Part shown: positions 18,227 through 27,146 of the stretch, piece by piece
Position numbering within the stretch: position 1 is the stretch's first letter
Layout of the letters: each line of letters begins with the position of its first letter
Assembly: GCF_029255145.1 (NCBI RefSeq)
Contig: NZ_JAPUVQ010000096.1
Location: forward strand, 1-64,000
DNA length: 64,000 nucleotides
Source of the DNA: Accumulibacter sp003538495
GTDB taxonomy: Bacteria > Pseudomonadota > Gammaproteobacteria > Burkholderiales > Rhodocyclaceae
Direction of reading: 5' to 3'
Program-made: the position numbers and the translations under genes
Notes under the pieces: model-generated
The model's input: the letters and a program-made list of their open reading frames with translations, nothing else
What the model was told of the DNA's origin: nothing
Databases searched by the model: none

Positions 18227-18853
18227 ATGGATCTCGAGCTACTGGGCAGTCTGGGTTGGCGCGAAGCCTTGATCGCGATCATCGTCCTGCTGGTCGCCTA
18301 TATCATCGTGATTTTTCTGCGGATGAGGCGCCTGCAGGGCGAGTTGCGCGGCGCCGCGGTGCCGCCACTGGCCGTACAGTCGGCGCTGGCCGCTTACGGC
18401 GGCATCCAGGAAGCGGAGTCAGCGGCGGAGGTGGCCGCCCAGCCTCCGGCCGCCGCGGCCGGGTCGGCCGCCCCTGTCGTTCCGGAAACGCCGGTAGCCG
18501 AAGCCGAGTTGCCTTCACTAGTCGAATCCGCCCGGCCGGCCTTCGCCTGGAACGAGCCGCCGCCGGAGATCCCGGGGCAGGCGCTGATCGATGCCCTCCA
18601 ACGCGATGTCTATCAGTTGCGTTGCGAGCTCGATGAGTTGCGCGGCAACCTGCAGACCGCTCGCGAGGACTTCCGACACCAGTTGGCGCAGGTCTCCGGG
18701 TCGCCGCCAGCCGCTACACCGCTGTACAACGACGCGATGCAGATGGCGGCCCAGGGCCAGGACGCCGGCACCATCGCGCGCCACTGCGGTATAGCGCGCG
18801 CCGAGGCCGACCTGGTGGTGGCGCTGGTGCGCAATCGCAACGATGGTCCTTAG
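18227..18853 (+). CDS. DUF2802 membrane-anchored protein
   Basis: 208 residues from the ATG at 18227. One N-terminal membrane helix (about residues 10-30, ALIAIIVLLVAYIIVIFL) is followed by an alanine/proline-rich linker. The C-terminal DUF2802 region contains a short coiled coil (DALQRDVYQLRCELDELRG) and a small helix-turn-helix-like end (MAAQGQDAGTIARHCGIARAEADLVVAL). Proteins of this family often sit near flagellar or housekeeping genes; the function is unknown. The next gene starts 16 bp downstream, so the two are probably cotranscribed. Confidence 0.75.
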   Translation: MDLELLGSLGWREALIAIIVLLVAYIIVIFLRMRRLQGELRGAAVPPLAVQSALAAYGGIQEAESAAEVAAQPPAAAAGSAAPVVPETPVAEAELPSLVESARPAFAWNEPPPEIPGQALIDALQRDVYQLRCELDELRGNLQTAREDFRHQLAQVSGSPPAATPLYNDAMQMAAQGQDAGTIARHCGIARAEADLVVALVRNRNDGP

Positions 18854-18869
18854 CTGAGGGGCGCGGGCG

Positions 18870-19640
18870 ATGGCGACGCAACAGGGAAGCCGCAACAGCC
18901 CGGCGGTCGGTGCCAGACCGGCGCCGCTACCGCTGGCGGCTGCCGGCGCTGCGGGAGAAGGGCCAGCCGATCTCAAGCGCTCGCTGCTCAGACGGATGGG
19001 TCTGGCCGGGCTGATGATCGTGGCGCTCCTCGGGGCGCTGGCGCTGTTTGATTACGCCAACGCGCCCGATGACTCGCCGAGCACGGGACAGCAGTTTACC
19101 GAGCCGGTGCCGGTCAGGAAGAAGGAATCGGTAGAGCCGGTGACGGTGGCCGACGCCCCCGCGGACGCTTCGGCTGATGCTCGCGCCGTCGTTCCCGCCG
19201 TTGATCGCCCTGCGGCTGCTTCCGTTACCCCGCCACCCGCCAACACTGCAGCGGCGCCGGCAGCGAGCGGCAAGACGGGGCCGCCCGGCGAGCCGCCGCC
19301 GGGTCCGGAGGTGGCCGCCAGACCGGCGCTGCCGCCCCCCGCCAGGCATCCGGTCGAGTCCTCCGCGGCTGCGGCCGCAAGCCAGCCGGCAGCCGGCCAG
19401 TTCCCGGGCGCGCCACCGCTGACCGCGGGCTATGTCCTGCAATCCGGGATGTTTGCCGATCCGGGTCGAGCCGAGGAGTGGCAGGCGAGGCTGGCGCAAG
19501 AGGGAATACCGTCGACCATCGAAGCACGTTTGCAGATCGGGCCTTTCGCGAGTCGCACGGAGGCTGAGGCGGCGCGTCGGAAAATGAACAGGCTCGGCCT
19601 CGAGACGCCCGGCAGTGTACGCAGGAGCGGTAAACCGTAG
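18870..19640 (+). CDS. SPOR-domain protein
   Basis: 256 residues: a cytoplasmic N-terminus, one membrane helix (about 48-66, GLAGLMIVALLGALALFDYA), then a long proline/alanine-rich periplasmic linker. The C-terminal SPOR domain (about 184-256) contains YVLQSGMFADPGRAEEWQA and IGPFASRTEAEAARRKM. SPOR domains bind denuded septal peptidoglycan, so a role in the cell envelope or division is likely. The specific partner is not evident. Confidence 0.8.
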   Translation: MATQQGSRNSPAVGARPAPLPLAAAGAAGEGPADLKRSLLRRMGLAGLMIVALLGALALFDYANAPDDSPSTGQQFTEPVPVRKKESVEPVTVADAPADASADARAVVPAVDRPAAASVTPPPANTAAAPAASGKTGPPGEPPPGPEVAARPALPPPARHPVESSAAAAASQPAAGQFPGAPPLTAGYVLQSGMFADPGRAEEWQARLAQEGIPSTIEARLQIGPFASRTEAEAARRKMNRLGLETPGSVRRSGKP

Positions 19641-19646
19641 CGCGTC

Positions 19647-19985
19647 TCAGGCGTCGGTCGCCGGCAGCTGGCGGTGGAGACGCCGGGCGAAAACGGTCAT
19701 TTCCTTGGCCGCCTGGAGGTCGCCCTTGCCTTCGGCGACGACGATTCCCTGTTGAAAGGCGGCCAGGGCTTCGGCGGGGCGAGCGGCCTCGCTCAGGGCC
19801 TTGCCTAGGAGCTTCCAGGCGGCGGAATAGGTCGGGTCGCGTTCGACCGCCTCGCGCAAGCGGGTCACCGCCGGTTCGAAATCGCCGGCCTTGAAATGCT
19901 CGTTGCCCAGTGAATAGCGCAGCAATGCGCCGTCGCGCGGGCCACCGAGCAGCTTTTCGAGATTGGCGATGATCGCGGTGGTCAT
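19647..19985 (-). CDS. Small TPR-repeat protein
   Basis: 112 residues with about two tetratricopeptide repeats (LLRYSLGNEHFKAGDFEPAV and the SAAWKLLGKAL / PAEALAAFQQGI pair), a protein-interaction scaffold. No signal peptide. It is convergent with the SPOR gene (6 bp apart) and divergent from ridA. The partner is unknown. Confidence 0.75.
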   Translation of the reverse strand: MTTAIIANLEKLLGGPRDGALLRYSLGNEHFKAGDFEPAVTRLREAVERDPTYSAAWKLLGKALSEAARPAEALAAFQQGIVVAEGKGDLQAAKEMTVFARRLHRQLPATDA

Positions 19986-20045
19986 TTAATATCTCCGCTG
20001 TCAAGTTTCAGACTGTCAACCCGACCCATTGTAGAGGACAGCACC

Positions 20046-20429
20046 ATGACCAGAACGATCATTTCAACAACCCAGGCGCCATCGGCCATCGGTACCTACT
20101 CGCAGGCCGTAAGGGTCGGCGATACGGTATACCTCTCGGGGCAGATCGGCCTGGACCCGGCCAGCATGAACCTCCTCGACGGGGTCGATGCACAGATCGT
20201 TCGTGTTTTCGACAACCTCAAAGCGGTGGCAGAAGCCGCCGGGGGGTCGCTGGCCGACGTCGTCAAACTCAATGTCTTTCTCACCGATCTGGCTAACTTC
20301 GTGAAGGTCAATGAGGTGATGAAGAGTTATTTTTCGGAGCCGTTCCCGGCTCGCGCGGCGGTCGGTGTCGCGTCGCTGCCGCGCAACGCGCTGGTTGAGG
20401 CCGACGCGGTGATGGTGATCGGCGGCTGA
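20046..20429 (+). CDS. ridA: RidA family enamine/imine deaminase
   Basis: 127 residues, the full RidA/YjgF length. It begins with IISTTQAPSAIGTYSQAVRVGDTVYLSGQ and ends with the family signature FPARAAVGVASLPRNALVEADAV, including the active-site arginine. It hydrolyses reactive 2-aminoacrylate made by PLP enzymes. Its stop shares a base with the recG ATG (overlap at 20429), an operon arrangement. Confidence 0.93.
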   Translation: MTRTIISTTQAPSAIGTYSQAVRVGDTVYLSGQIGLDPASMNLLDGVDAQIVRVFDNLKAVAEAAGGSLADVVKLNVFLTDLANFVKVNEVMKSYFSEPFPARAAVGVASLPRNALVEADAVMVIGG

Positions 20430-22483
20430 TGCCGGTAGCGGACGAGATCGATGTCCCACCCGTACTCCGGAGTCGGCTGCGCAAGCTTGGTCTGGAGCGG
20501 CGTGACGATCTCGTCCTGCATCTGCCCTTGCGCTACGAGGACGAGACGCAGCTGGTAGCGATCGGCGACGCGCCCATCGGCGTGCCGCTGCAGGTCGAAG
20601 TGCTGGTGCGCGAGGTTTCAGTCAGACGCGCCCCGCGTCGCCAGTTGCTGGTGCAGGTCAGCGACGCGGGTGTTGCCGAAGGCAATCGTCTGTTGCTTCG
20701 TTTCCTGAGATTTTACAGCAGCCAGCAACGGGCGCTCGAGGTCGCCCGCGACCATCAGCTGCGGCTGCGCGTCTTCGGCGAGATCCGCAACGGTCTTGGC
20801 GGTCCGGAGATGGTTCATCCGCGCTACCGGGTGCTGGGCGACGACCAGGCGCTGCCAGCGTCGCTGACCCCGGTCTATCCGACCACCGCCGGGTTGGCGC
20901 AGAGCGCGCTGCGCAAATTGATCGCCCGGGCGATCTGTACGGCGGATCTGGCCGAGTGGCTGGACGCCGCCTGGTGCAGCAGCCACGCGCTGCCATCGTT
21001 CGCGGCGGCGGTGCGCTTCCTGCATGCGCCACCGCCCGAGGCCTCGGCCGTGGCGCTGCTAAGCCGTCGGCATCCAGCCTGGCGGCGAGTCAAGTTCGAC
21101 GAGCTGCTGGCCCAGCAGCTGTCGCTGCGCCGCGCCTACCTGGCGCGTCGGCGCAAGGGGGCGCCGGTCCTGCTCGCCAGCGGCCGCCTGGCAAAGGGGC
21201 TGCAGGCCGCGCTTCCCTTTGCCCTGACCGGTGCACAGCGGCGCGTCGCGGCCGAGATCGCAGCCGACCTCGCGCAACCCTATCCGATGCAGCGCCTGCT
21301 GCAGGGCGATGTCGGTTGCGGCAAGACGATCGTCGCTGCACTGGCGGTCTGTCAGGCCATCGAGGCGGGTTACCAGGCCGCGTTCATGGCGCCCACCGAG
21401 ATCCTGGCCGAGCAGCACCACCTCAGGCTGCGGGCCTGGTTCGCGCCGCTCGGGGTCGAGGTGCTTTGCCTGTCGGGCCGGCTCGGGGCCGGCGCCAGGC
21501 GGAAGCTGCAGCGGCAGGCGGCGGGCACGGCGCAACTGGTCGTCGGTACCCATGCCTTGATTCAGGAAGAGGTTGGTTTCACCCGTCTCGGGCTGGTCAT
21601 TGTCGACGAGCAGCATCGCTTCGGAGTGGTACAGCGCCTTGACTTGCGGCGCAAGGGAGCCAATCCGCACCAGTTGATGATGTCTGCGACACCGATTCCA
21701 CGGACCGTGGCGATGAGTTATTACGCCGATCTCGATGTTTCGGTGATCGACGAATTGCCGGCCGGCCGATCGCCGGTTCGAACCAGGCTGTTCTCCGACA
21801 GCCGCCGCGAAGAGGTGGTCGCCGCGGTACGCGCGGTCGTTGCCGAGGGCCGGCAGGCTTACTGGGTCTGCCCCCTGATCGAGGAGTCGGCGAAGCTAGA
21901 ACTGCAGGCGGCACTGGAATCCTGGGCCGCGCTGAGCAGCGAACTCGCGGACTTGCGTATCGGCCTGGTGCACGGACGTTTGCGTGGCCAGGAGAAAGCG
22001 GCGGTGATGGCCGCGTTCGTCGCTGGCGAGATCGACGTGCTGGTCGCGACGACGGTCATCGAGGTCGGTGTCGACGTTCCCAATGCCAGCCTGATGGTCA
22101 TCGAACACGCTGAGCGCTTCGGCCTGGCGCAGCTTCACCAGCTACGCGGACGTGTCGGACGTGGCGCGCATCACTCGGCGTGCGTGCTGCTCTACCAGCA
22201 GCCCCTGTCGTCAATGGCGCGCGCGCGCCTGAAGATCATTTTCGAACAGACCGACGGTTTTGAAATCGCGCGTCGCGATCTTCAACTGCGCGGCCCCGGC
22301 GAGCTGGTCGGCAGCCGTCAGTCCGGCATGCCACTGCTGCGCTACGCCGACCTGGAAGTCGACGGCGATCTGGTCGACCTCGCCCAGCAGATGGCGGCGC
22401 AGCTGCTGCGCGACGATCCCGGGCGCGTCGCAGGCCATCTCCGGCGCTGGCAGGGGTGCCAGGAGGAATTGCTGAAAGTCTGA
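20429..22483 (+). CDS. recG: ATP-dependent DNA helicase RecG
   Basis: 684 residues, the usual RecG length. An N-terminal wedge OB-fold (about 50-150) precedes the helicase motor. Walker A is GDVGCGKTIVAALA near residue 293. Also visible are MAPTEILAEQH, the DEQH box (IVDEQHRFG), the SATPIPRT motif and the TRG-like region LHQLRGRVGRG. It reverses stalled replication forks and processes Holliday junctions. It is joined to ridA. Confidence 0.95.
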   Translation: MPVADEIDVPPVLRSRLRKLGLERRDDLVLHLPLRYEDETQLVAIGDAPIGVPLQVEVLVREVSVRRAPRRQLLVQVSDAGVAEGNRLLLRFLRFYSSQQRALEVARDHQLRLRVFGEIRNGLGGPEMVHPRYRVLGDDQALPASLTPVYPTTAGLAQSALRKLIARAICTADLAEWLDAAWCSSHALPSFAAAVRFLHAPPPEASAVALLSRRHPAWRRVKFDELLAQQLSLRRAYLARRRKGAPVLLASGRLAKGLQAALPFALTGAQRRVAAEIAADLAQPYPMQRLLQGDVGCGKTIVAALAVCQAIEAGYQAAFMAPTEILAEQHHLRLRAWFAPLGVEVLCLSGRLGAGARRKLQRQAAGTAQLVVGTHALIQEEVGFTRLGLVIVDEQHRFGVVQRLDLRRKGANPHQLMMSATPIPRTVAMSYYADLDVSVIDELPAGRSPVRTRLFSDSRREEVVAAVRAVVAEGRQAYWVCPLIEESAKLELQAALESWAALSSELADLRIGLVHGRLRGQEKAAVMAAFVAGEIDVLVATTVIEVGVDVPNASLMVIEHAERFGLAQLHQLRGRVGRGAHHSACVLLYQQPLSSMARARLKIIFEQTDGFEIARRDLQLRGPGELVGSRQSGMPLLRYADLEVDGDLVDLAQQMAAQLLRDDPGRVAGHLRRWQGCQEELLKV

Positions 22484-22532
22484 AGCGGCCGGGCCGGCGA
22501 AGCGACCACGGCAGATCGTCTGGCCGCGCTGG

Positions 22533-22565
22533 CCGCTGCCGGCTCGGGGCCCGGATCGGCAGCGG
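22533..22565. terminator. Possible hairpin between convergent recG and chemoreceptor genes
   Basis: Perfect 9-bp inverted repeat CCGCTGCCG / CGGCAGCGG with a 15-nt loop, GC-rich, between converging genes. There is no T-tract, so the terminator role is uncertain. Confidence 0.4.
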
Positions 22566-22568
22566 GTC

Positions 22569-24206
22569 TCAGACCCGGAAATAGGCGACTGTCTCGCGCA
22601 GCTTGCCGGCGAGGTTGCTGAGCGCGACCGCCGAGTTGGCGTTGCCTTGCATCGTCGCATTCGTCTCCTCGGTCATCGACGCGATGTTCTGGACATGGCG
22701 TGCAATGTCGTTGGCCACAGTCGCCTGCTCGCGGGTGGCCGTCGCCACACCTTGCACGCGTTCGCTCGACTCCCGTGCCTGACTGTGGATCGATTCGAGC
22801 ATGTTGCTGGCTTCGCGCGCCTTGTCTAGGCTTCGGCTGACCTGCGGTGCGGCCTCGTCCATGGCGCCGACGGCCAGTTCCGTATCGGCCTGAACGCTGA
22901 CCACCATGGTGCTGATTTCTCCGGTCGCCTTGCTGGTCCGTTCGGCGAGCTTGCGGACTTCGTCGGCAACCACCGCGAAACCGCGACCTTGCTCGCCGGC
23001 GCGTGCCGCTTCGATTGCCGCGTTCAGCGCCAGCAGGTTGGTCTGCTCGGCGATCTCCTTGATCACGCCGGCGATGCCGCCAATCTCTCTTGAGCGCGTC
23101 GCCAGCTGGCGAATCTGCCCGGATGAGCGGGCAACGATTTCGGCTACCTTTTCGATCTCGTTTGCCGAAGCGCTGACCAGTGCGCGACCTTGCTCGGCGC
23201 AGGTCGCCGCGGCGCTGGAATTCTTCCCGGTCGCGTCGGCGCTCTGCGCCACCTCGTTGATGCTCACCGTCAGTTCCTCGATCGAGGCGGCCGTCGCCGA
23301 AGTCGAGTTGGCCTGTTCCTCGGCGGCGCGGCGGGTTTCGTCGGTGGCCACGGAGATCTCGCCGGCGCTGTTGGCAAGTGCTGCGGCCAGCTGGCCGATC
23401 TCGGAAATGATGCTGCGCAGACGCTCCTGCATCTGGCCGATCGAATGCATCACGCTGCCATGGGCGAGCCTGTCGGCGTTCATTTGCTGGCCAAGATCGC
23501 CGCTGGCGATGCGCAGGGCGATCGCCGACGCCTCGGCCGGTTCGCCGCCCAGTTGGCGCAGGACGCTGCGACCGATCCACATCGAGACGCCGACCAGGAT
23601 TGCGATGACCAGGACGACGATGATCAGCGCGTTGATCGCTTCGTGCTGGAATACCCGGTCGACGTCATCAAGATAGATGCCGGTGCCCAGCACCAGACCC
23701 CACGGTTTGAACTGCGCGGCATAGCTGAGCTTCGGAACCGGCTTGTCGCTGCCCGGTTTGGCGAAGGAATAGTCGACGACGCCACCCATCTCGCTGGCCA
23801 GCGCCACGCGTACCAGTTCCTGCACGAACAGTTTGCCGCTGGGATCGCGCAGGTCGGCAGCGCTCTTGCCTTCCAGTGCCGGCTTGGCGGCGTGCATCAC
23901 GAAGTGGTGCTGCTTGTCGAGAATGAAGAAATACTCGCCGTCGCCGTAGCGCATCTGACGAACGGCCTCGACCGCCTGCTTTTTCGCTTCGTCGTCACTC
24001 AGCGCGCCGCTCTTGGCGAGGCTGTGGTAGTTGTTGATGACGCCGCTGGCGGCCTCGACCAGCACCTGGATTTTGTCCCGGCGGTCCGCAAGGAGGTTTT
24101 CGCGCAGGTTGTTGAGTGAGTAGAAGCCGAGCCCGACCAGGCCCAGGACGGCGACCAGCAGCACGATGACGAAGCGGGTCTTGATACTCCACTGGCTGAG
24201 ATTCAT
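22569..24206 (-). CDS. Methyl-accepting chemotaxis protein with single Cache sensor
   Basis: 545 residues from the ATG at 24206, which has GGAGAAC upstream. An N-terminal membrane helix (about 10-30) is followed by a periplasmic sCache_2-type sensor (about 32-185, with RYGDGEYFFILD and KPWGLVLGTGIYLDDV) and a second helix (about 188-210). Next come a HAMP segment and the cytoplasmic signalling domain. The hairpin tip contains EIAEQTNLLALNAAIEAARA, which defines methyl-accepting receptors. Ligands of such Cache receptors are often small carboxylates; that is family knowledge, not read here. No che genes are nearby. Confidence 0.92.
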   Translation of the reverse strand: MNLSQWSIKTRFVIVLLVAVLGLVGLGFYSLNNLRENLLADRRDKIQVLVEAASGVINNYHSLAKSGALSDDEAKKQAVEAVRQMRYGDGEYFFILDKQHHFVMHAAKPALEGKSAADLRDPSGKLFVQELVRVALASEMGGVVDYSFAKPGSDKPVPKLSYAAQFKPWGLVLGTGIYLDDVDRVFQHEAINALIIVVLVIAILVGVSMWIGRSVLRQLGGEPAEASAIALRIASGDLGQQMNADRLAHGSVMHSIGQMQERLRSIISEIGQLAAALANSAGEISVATDETRRAAEEQANSTSATAASIEELTVSINEVAQSADATGKNSSAAATCAEQGRALVSASANEIEKVAEIVARSSGQIRQLATRSREIGGIAGVIKEIAEQTNLLALNAAIEAARAGEQGRGFAVVADEVRKLAERTSKATGEISTMVVSVQADTELAVGAMDEAAPQVSRSLDKAREASNMLESIHSQARESSERVQGVATATREQATVANDIARHVQNIASMTEETNATMQGNANSAVALSNLAGKLRETVAYFRV

Positions 24207-24571
24207 TGCAGTTCTCCGGTTGAGGCCGCCGTGCTGGCGGTTGTCGCAGTTGATTCTCACCACGGCTTGGCGGGCTGGTGCAGCCGGATTCTGCCTGTCC
24301 TGGCAAGCGGCGTCCAATAAAGCGGCGGGCCGATCGCTGCCGGGCCGAGCGAGAAGACGCTGATGTCGCCTTGGTTCGCCGGCGGAAGCGTGAACACCAC
24401 CGTCAAGCGAGCAGGGCTTCGCGCGTCGTATCCGGATGGCGGCCGACGTCTTGCCGCCGCACGCTTGCAGCCGAAGCGGTCAATTGAACCGACGTCACAC
24501 CAAGATCAACGGCTGCTGCACGCGAAACTTGAGGCCCTGTTGCAGGAATCCTGCGGTCCGGCCCAAGTCAC
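24207..24571. other. Intergenic stretch (365 bp) with no gene found
   Basis: This lies upstream of the chemoreceptor and downstream of the methyltransferase. It must hold the chemoreceptor promoter, but no convincing -35/-10 pair was seen. No supported coding frame or repeat. Confidence 0.5.
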
Positions 24572-25198
24572 TCACGGCTTGCGGGCAACCAGACCAATCA
24601 GTGCCGAACGGCCGTGGTGTCCGGAGCCCTCGGCGATCTCGTCCTCGTACTCGACGAGTTCCTCGATTTCCCAGTCGGCAAAGGCGGCGCGAAGGGTGTC
24701 CTGCGTGTACAGGTTTTCAAGCGACGAAGGTCCTCCGGTACGATAGTCGAGCTGCTTCGGGGTGTATCCCTGCAGCAGGATTCGTCCGCCGCTGCGGGTC
24801 AGCCGCTTCATCGTCGCGAATTGTCTGCTTCTGTCCTCGGCACCGACGAACTGGATGAAAATGCCGATGACCCAATCGAAGGCCTGGTCGAAGTGTGCTG
24901 GCGGCCAGTCGACCGCCAGCATGTCGGCTTCGATGAAACGTACCTGGGCCTCCCGGCCGGCCGCCAGTCGCCGGGCCTTGTCCACGGCGACCGAGGAAAT
25001 CTCGACCGCCGTGACGTCCAAGCCCTGCTCGGCAAGCCACACCGAATTCCTGCCCTCGCCGTCGGCGACCGCCAGCGCCCTCCGGCCGCTCTCCAGCAGC
25101 GCTGCCCGATGCGCCAGGAAACGGTTGGGCTCAATGCCGAACAGATAGTGCTCACCGGCATCCCGGTAGCGAGTGGTCCACATGTCTTCCTGATTCAT
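24572..25198 (-). CDS. SAM-dependent methyltransferase, TehB-like class I
   Basis: 208 residues with a Rossmann-fold methyltransferase core. Motif I is ALAVADGEGRNSVWLAEQG (residues about 42-60), with the acidic end VTAVEISSVAVDKA, the loop VRFIEADMLAVDWP and the later GGRILLQGYTPKQL. The shape resembles TehB/thiopurine-type enzymes that act on small molecules. Its start lies immediately after the extended stop of the preceding small membrane protein, so it is the last gene of a three-gene operon. The substrate is unknown. Confidence 0.8.
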   Translation of the reverse strand: MNQEDMWTTRYRDAGEHYLFGIEPNRFLAHRAALLESGRRALAVADGEGRNSVWLAEQGLDVTAVEISSVAVDKARRLAAGREAQVRFIEADMLAVDWPPAHFDQAFDWVIGIFIQFVGAEDRSRQFATMKRLTRSGGRILLQGYTPKQLDYRTGGPSSLENLYTQDTLRAAFADWEIEELVEYEDEIAEGSGHHGRSALIGLVARKP

Positions 25199-25783
25199 TC
25201 AAAGGACCTCCGCGGTGATCGACGCGGTCCTGAGATTGCGGGTGTCAGCGTCGGCGGACAACCGCGCAATCCGGGGGTGCGGCGCGTCCGTTGGCCGCCA
25301 CCCGGCCAGACCGCGAGCGGGGTGGCGACCGAAGTCGCCGCGCCGGCGCATTACTCTTGCGGAACGTCGATATAGTGCGCGGCGAGAGTGCGCGGCGAGC
25401 CACTCGCGGTCCAGTTGCCAGCGTACATCGTCGATACCCGGTTGCGACAGGACGATTGATCGCGCTTCGGCCTGTACTTCGCCAAGCAAGGTCTGAACGG
25501 CGATAAAAGCCGGGTCATTGGCGTTCATGGTATCAATTTCGGGATAGAGGACGGCCAGTGCCTTGAACGCCGGTACCTCAACATTGCGCGGGGTACTGAT
25601 GAACGCGGTTTTTCCGTCAACCTTCATGACCCGGAACTGGTAGGGGTAGCTCTTCAGCTTTGCGCTCCCCTGCGTTTCGATGACGTCGGTGAGTTGCCGG
25701 GACCGGGAATCCGGTGCGCGGATAAACCAGTCCAGGCCGACGAGAAATACGACGGCCACGATCACCCAATAGCTTCTTTTCAT
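25199..25783 (-). CDS. Small membrane-anchored protein, reading frame shifted near the end by a 13-bp duplication
   Basis: 194 residues. An N-terminal anchor (about 4-18, YWVIVAVVFLVGLDW) precedes a soluble region that looks like a conserved short protein up to DREWLAAH (about residue 133). The frame then enters an arginine-rich tail (RRALYRRSARVMRRRG). The tail begins exactly at a perfect 13-bp tandem duplication (25374-25399). Removing one copy restores LAAHYIDVPQE and a TAA at 25351-25353, giving about 139 residues. The real product is therefore probably a recent frameshift variant. I do not recognise the function. Its ATG overlaps the hydrolase stop. Confidence 0.7.
   Translation of the reverse strand: MKRSYWVIVAVVFLVGLDWFIRAPDSRSRQLTDVIETQGSAKLKSYPYQFRVMKVDGKTAFISTPRNVEVPAFKALAVLYPEIDTMNANDPAFIAVQTLLGEVQAEARSIVLSQPGIDDVRWQLDREWLAAHSRRALYRRSARVMRRRGDFGRHPARGLAGWRPTDAPHPRIARLSADADTRNLRTASITAEVL
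25374..25399. repeat. Perfect 13-bp tandem duplication inside a coding region
   Basis: AGTGCGCGGCGAG occurs twice back to back (25374-25386 and 25387-25399). 13 is not divisible by 3, so it shifts the frame of the gene on the minus strand. Confidence 0.95.
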
Positions 25784-26727
25784 TGTCCCGCTCCTCGTCG
25801 CTTCGCCGCTATGCGGCGCTGCTGCGGATCGCCCGCCGCTGGCATGACGGCGTCCAGAAACCCGATCACCTCGCCGATGCGGTGGTCCATCTCAGCGTAC
25901 TGGTCGTGGCTGCCGGGGATCAGCAGCAAGCGTACCCGTTGATCGCGACGCCTGGCGTAAATTTCCTGCGCTTCGCGGACCGGCACCGTTTCGTCTTCGC
26001 TGCCATGCACCAGCAGGACCGGGCAGTTGACTTCGCGGATGCTGCGGCAAGGCGCCAGTTCGTCGAAGCGATGACCGATAACGCGCTGGACGTAGTAGAG
26101 GATGTAGGCGCCGAGCGGCCAGTAGGGAATGCGTTTCGACCTCAGCCAGCGGCGCATCATTGTTGCCGGATGGGAAAAAGCGGCCAGGGTCACGACGGCG
26201 GCCAGATCGTTTCGGCGCGCGGCGAGCAGCAGCGCGGCAGCGGCGCCGACGGAATGACCGATGACGCCAACGCGGCTGGCATCGACTCCTGGCAGCGCGC
26301 GCAGCCAGTCGACCGCGTGCTCCAGGTCTTCAGCAAAGCGCGGCAGGGACGAAAAAGTGTCGCCGTCGCTGCGGCCGTGATTGCGCGCATCGAAGAACAG
26401 CAGCGCGTAGCCGGCGGCATGCAAGGGCTTGGCGAGCGGCAACATCATTTCGGCGTTGCCGCCCCAACCATGGATGATCGCCAGTGCCGGCGCGCCTTCG
26501 CCGGCCGGGACGAACCAGCCGAACAGGGCCTTGCCACAGCCGCCGGGAATCGCCACTTCGCGCCACGGCACCCCATCCGGCACACCCCGCTCAGGAACCC
26601 GCGGCGCGGCCAGGCTGCGGCGAATCAGCCAATTGGCGACGATCGCAACGGCCGTTATGACGACCAGCAGGAGGACGATCAGGGTGGCCGCCAGCGGCAT
26701 CGGAGCAATGGCACTCAGCTCAGGCAT
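25780..26727 (-). CDS. Alpha/beta hydrolase, membrane-anchored
   Basis: About 315 residues from the ATG at 26727; an earlier ATG at 26784 is possible. An N-terminal hydrophobic helix (about 10-32, AATLIVLLLVVITAVAIVAN) anchors a hydrolase fold. The oxyanion region is IIHGWGGNAEMM, the nucleophile elbow is GVIGHSVGAAAA, the acid lies in LLVHGSEDETVPV and the histidine in IPGSHDQYAEM. It is probably an esterase or peptidase-like hydrolase of the COG1073 type; substrate not known. Its stop overlaps the next start (ATGA). Confidence 0.82.
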   Translation of the reverse strand: MPELSAIAPMPLAATLIVLLLVVITAVAIVANWLIRRSLAAPRVPERGVPDGVPWREVAIPGGCGKALFGWFVPAGEGAPALAIIHGWGGNAEMMLPLAKPLHAAGYALLFFDARNHGRSDGDTFSSLPRFAEDLEHAVDWLRALPGVDASRVGVIGHSVGAAAALLLAARRNDLAAVVTLAAFSHPATMMRRWLRSKRIPYWPLGAYILYYVQRVIGHRFDELAPCRSIREVNCPVLLVHGSEDETVPVREAQEIYARRRDQRVRLLLIPGSHDQYAEMDHRIGEVIGFLDAVMPAAGDPQQRRIAAKRRGAGQ

Positions 26728-27146
26728 GCCGGCGACAACGGTTGGCCACCGTGCCTTGTAGCGTTGCGACCGCGCCCGGCGCACGGCAGTGGGTGATCAC
26801 TAACCGAATCACCTGCCGATCATCGGATACGGCCGGCAGGGACCGCGCGCTTTGCGCCGCCCTGGCGTCGGCCATGGTCGCCGGGACCTTTGCAGGGAGG
26901 CGCGCCGTCGGTGCGGCGCTGCGCCGGGAAGAGCGCTGTGAATGCATGGCCGAGAGTATGCACGGGTTTTCGGGCAGCCGCCGCACGCAGCAAGTCTTCC
27001 AGCGCTGGTGACGCCCCGCTACCGAGTCACCGTCCGGCGGCCGGGGTCGTCGTTCGAGCCGTCCAGTCACGGCGCCGAAACATTGCGCCGCTAAGATCGC
27101 CGCGGCTGATACGCCACGCCTTCACCTGTCTGGAGCAACCCTGTTC
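26728..27146. other. Intergenic region upstream of pstS (about 420 bp)
   Basis: Divergent region between the hydrolase gene and pstS. No supported gene. I looked for a Pho box (two CTGTCAT-like repeats 11 bp apart) and found only isolated CTGT motifs near 27129 and 27143 that do not fit the spacing. PhoB control is expected for a pst operon but is not visible. Confidence 0.5.
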
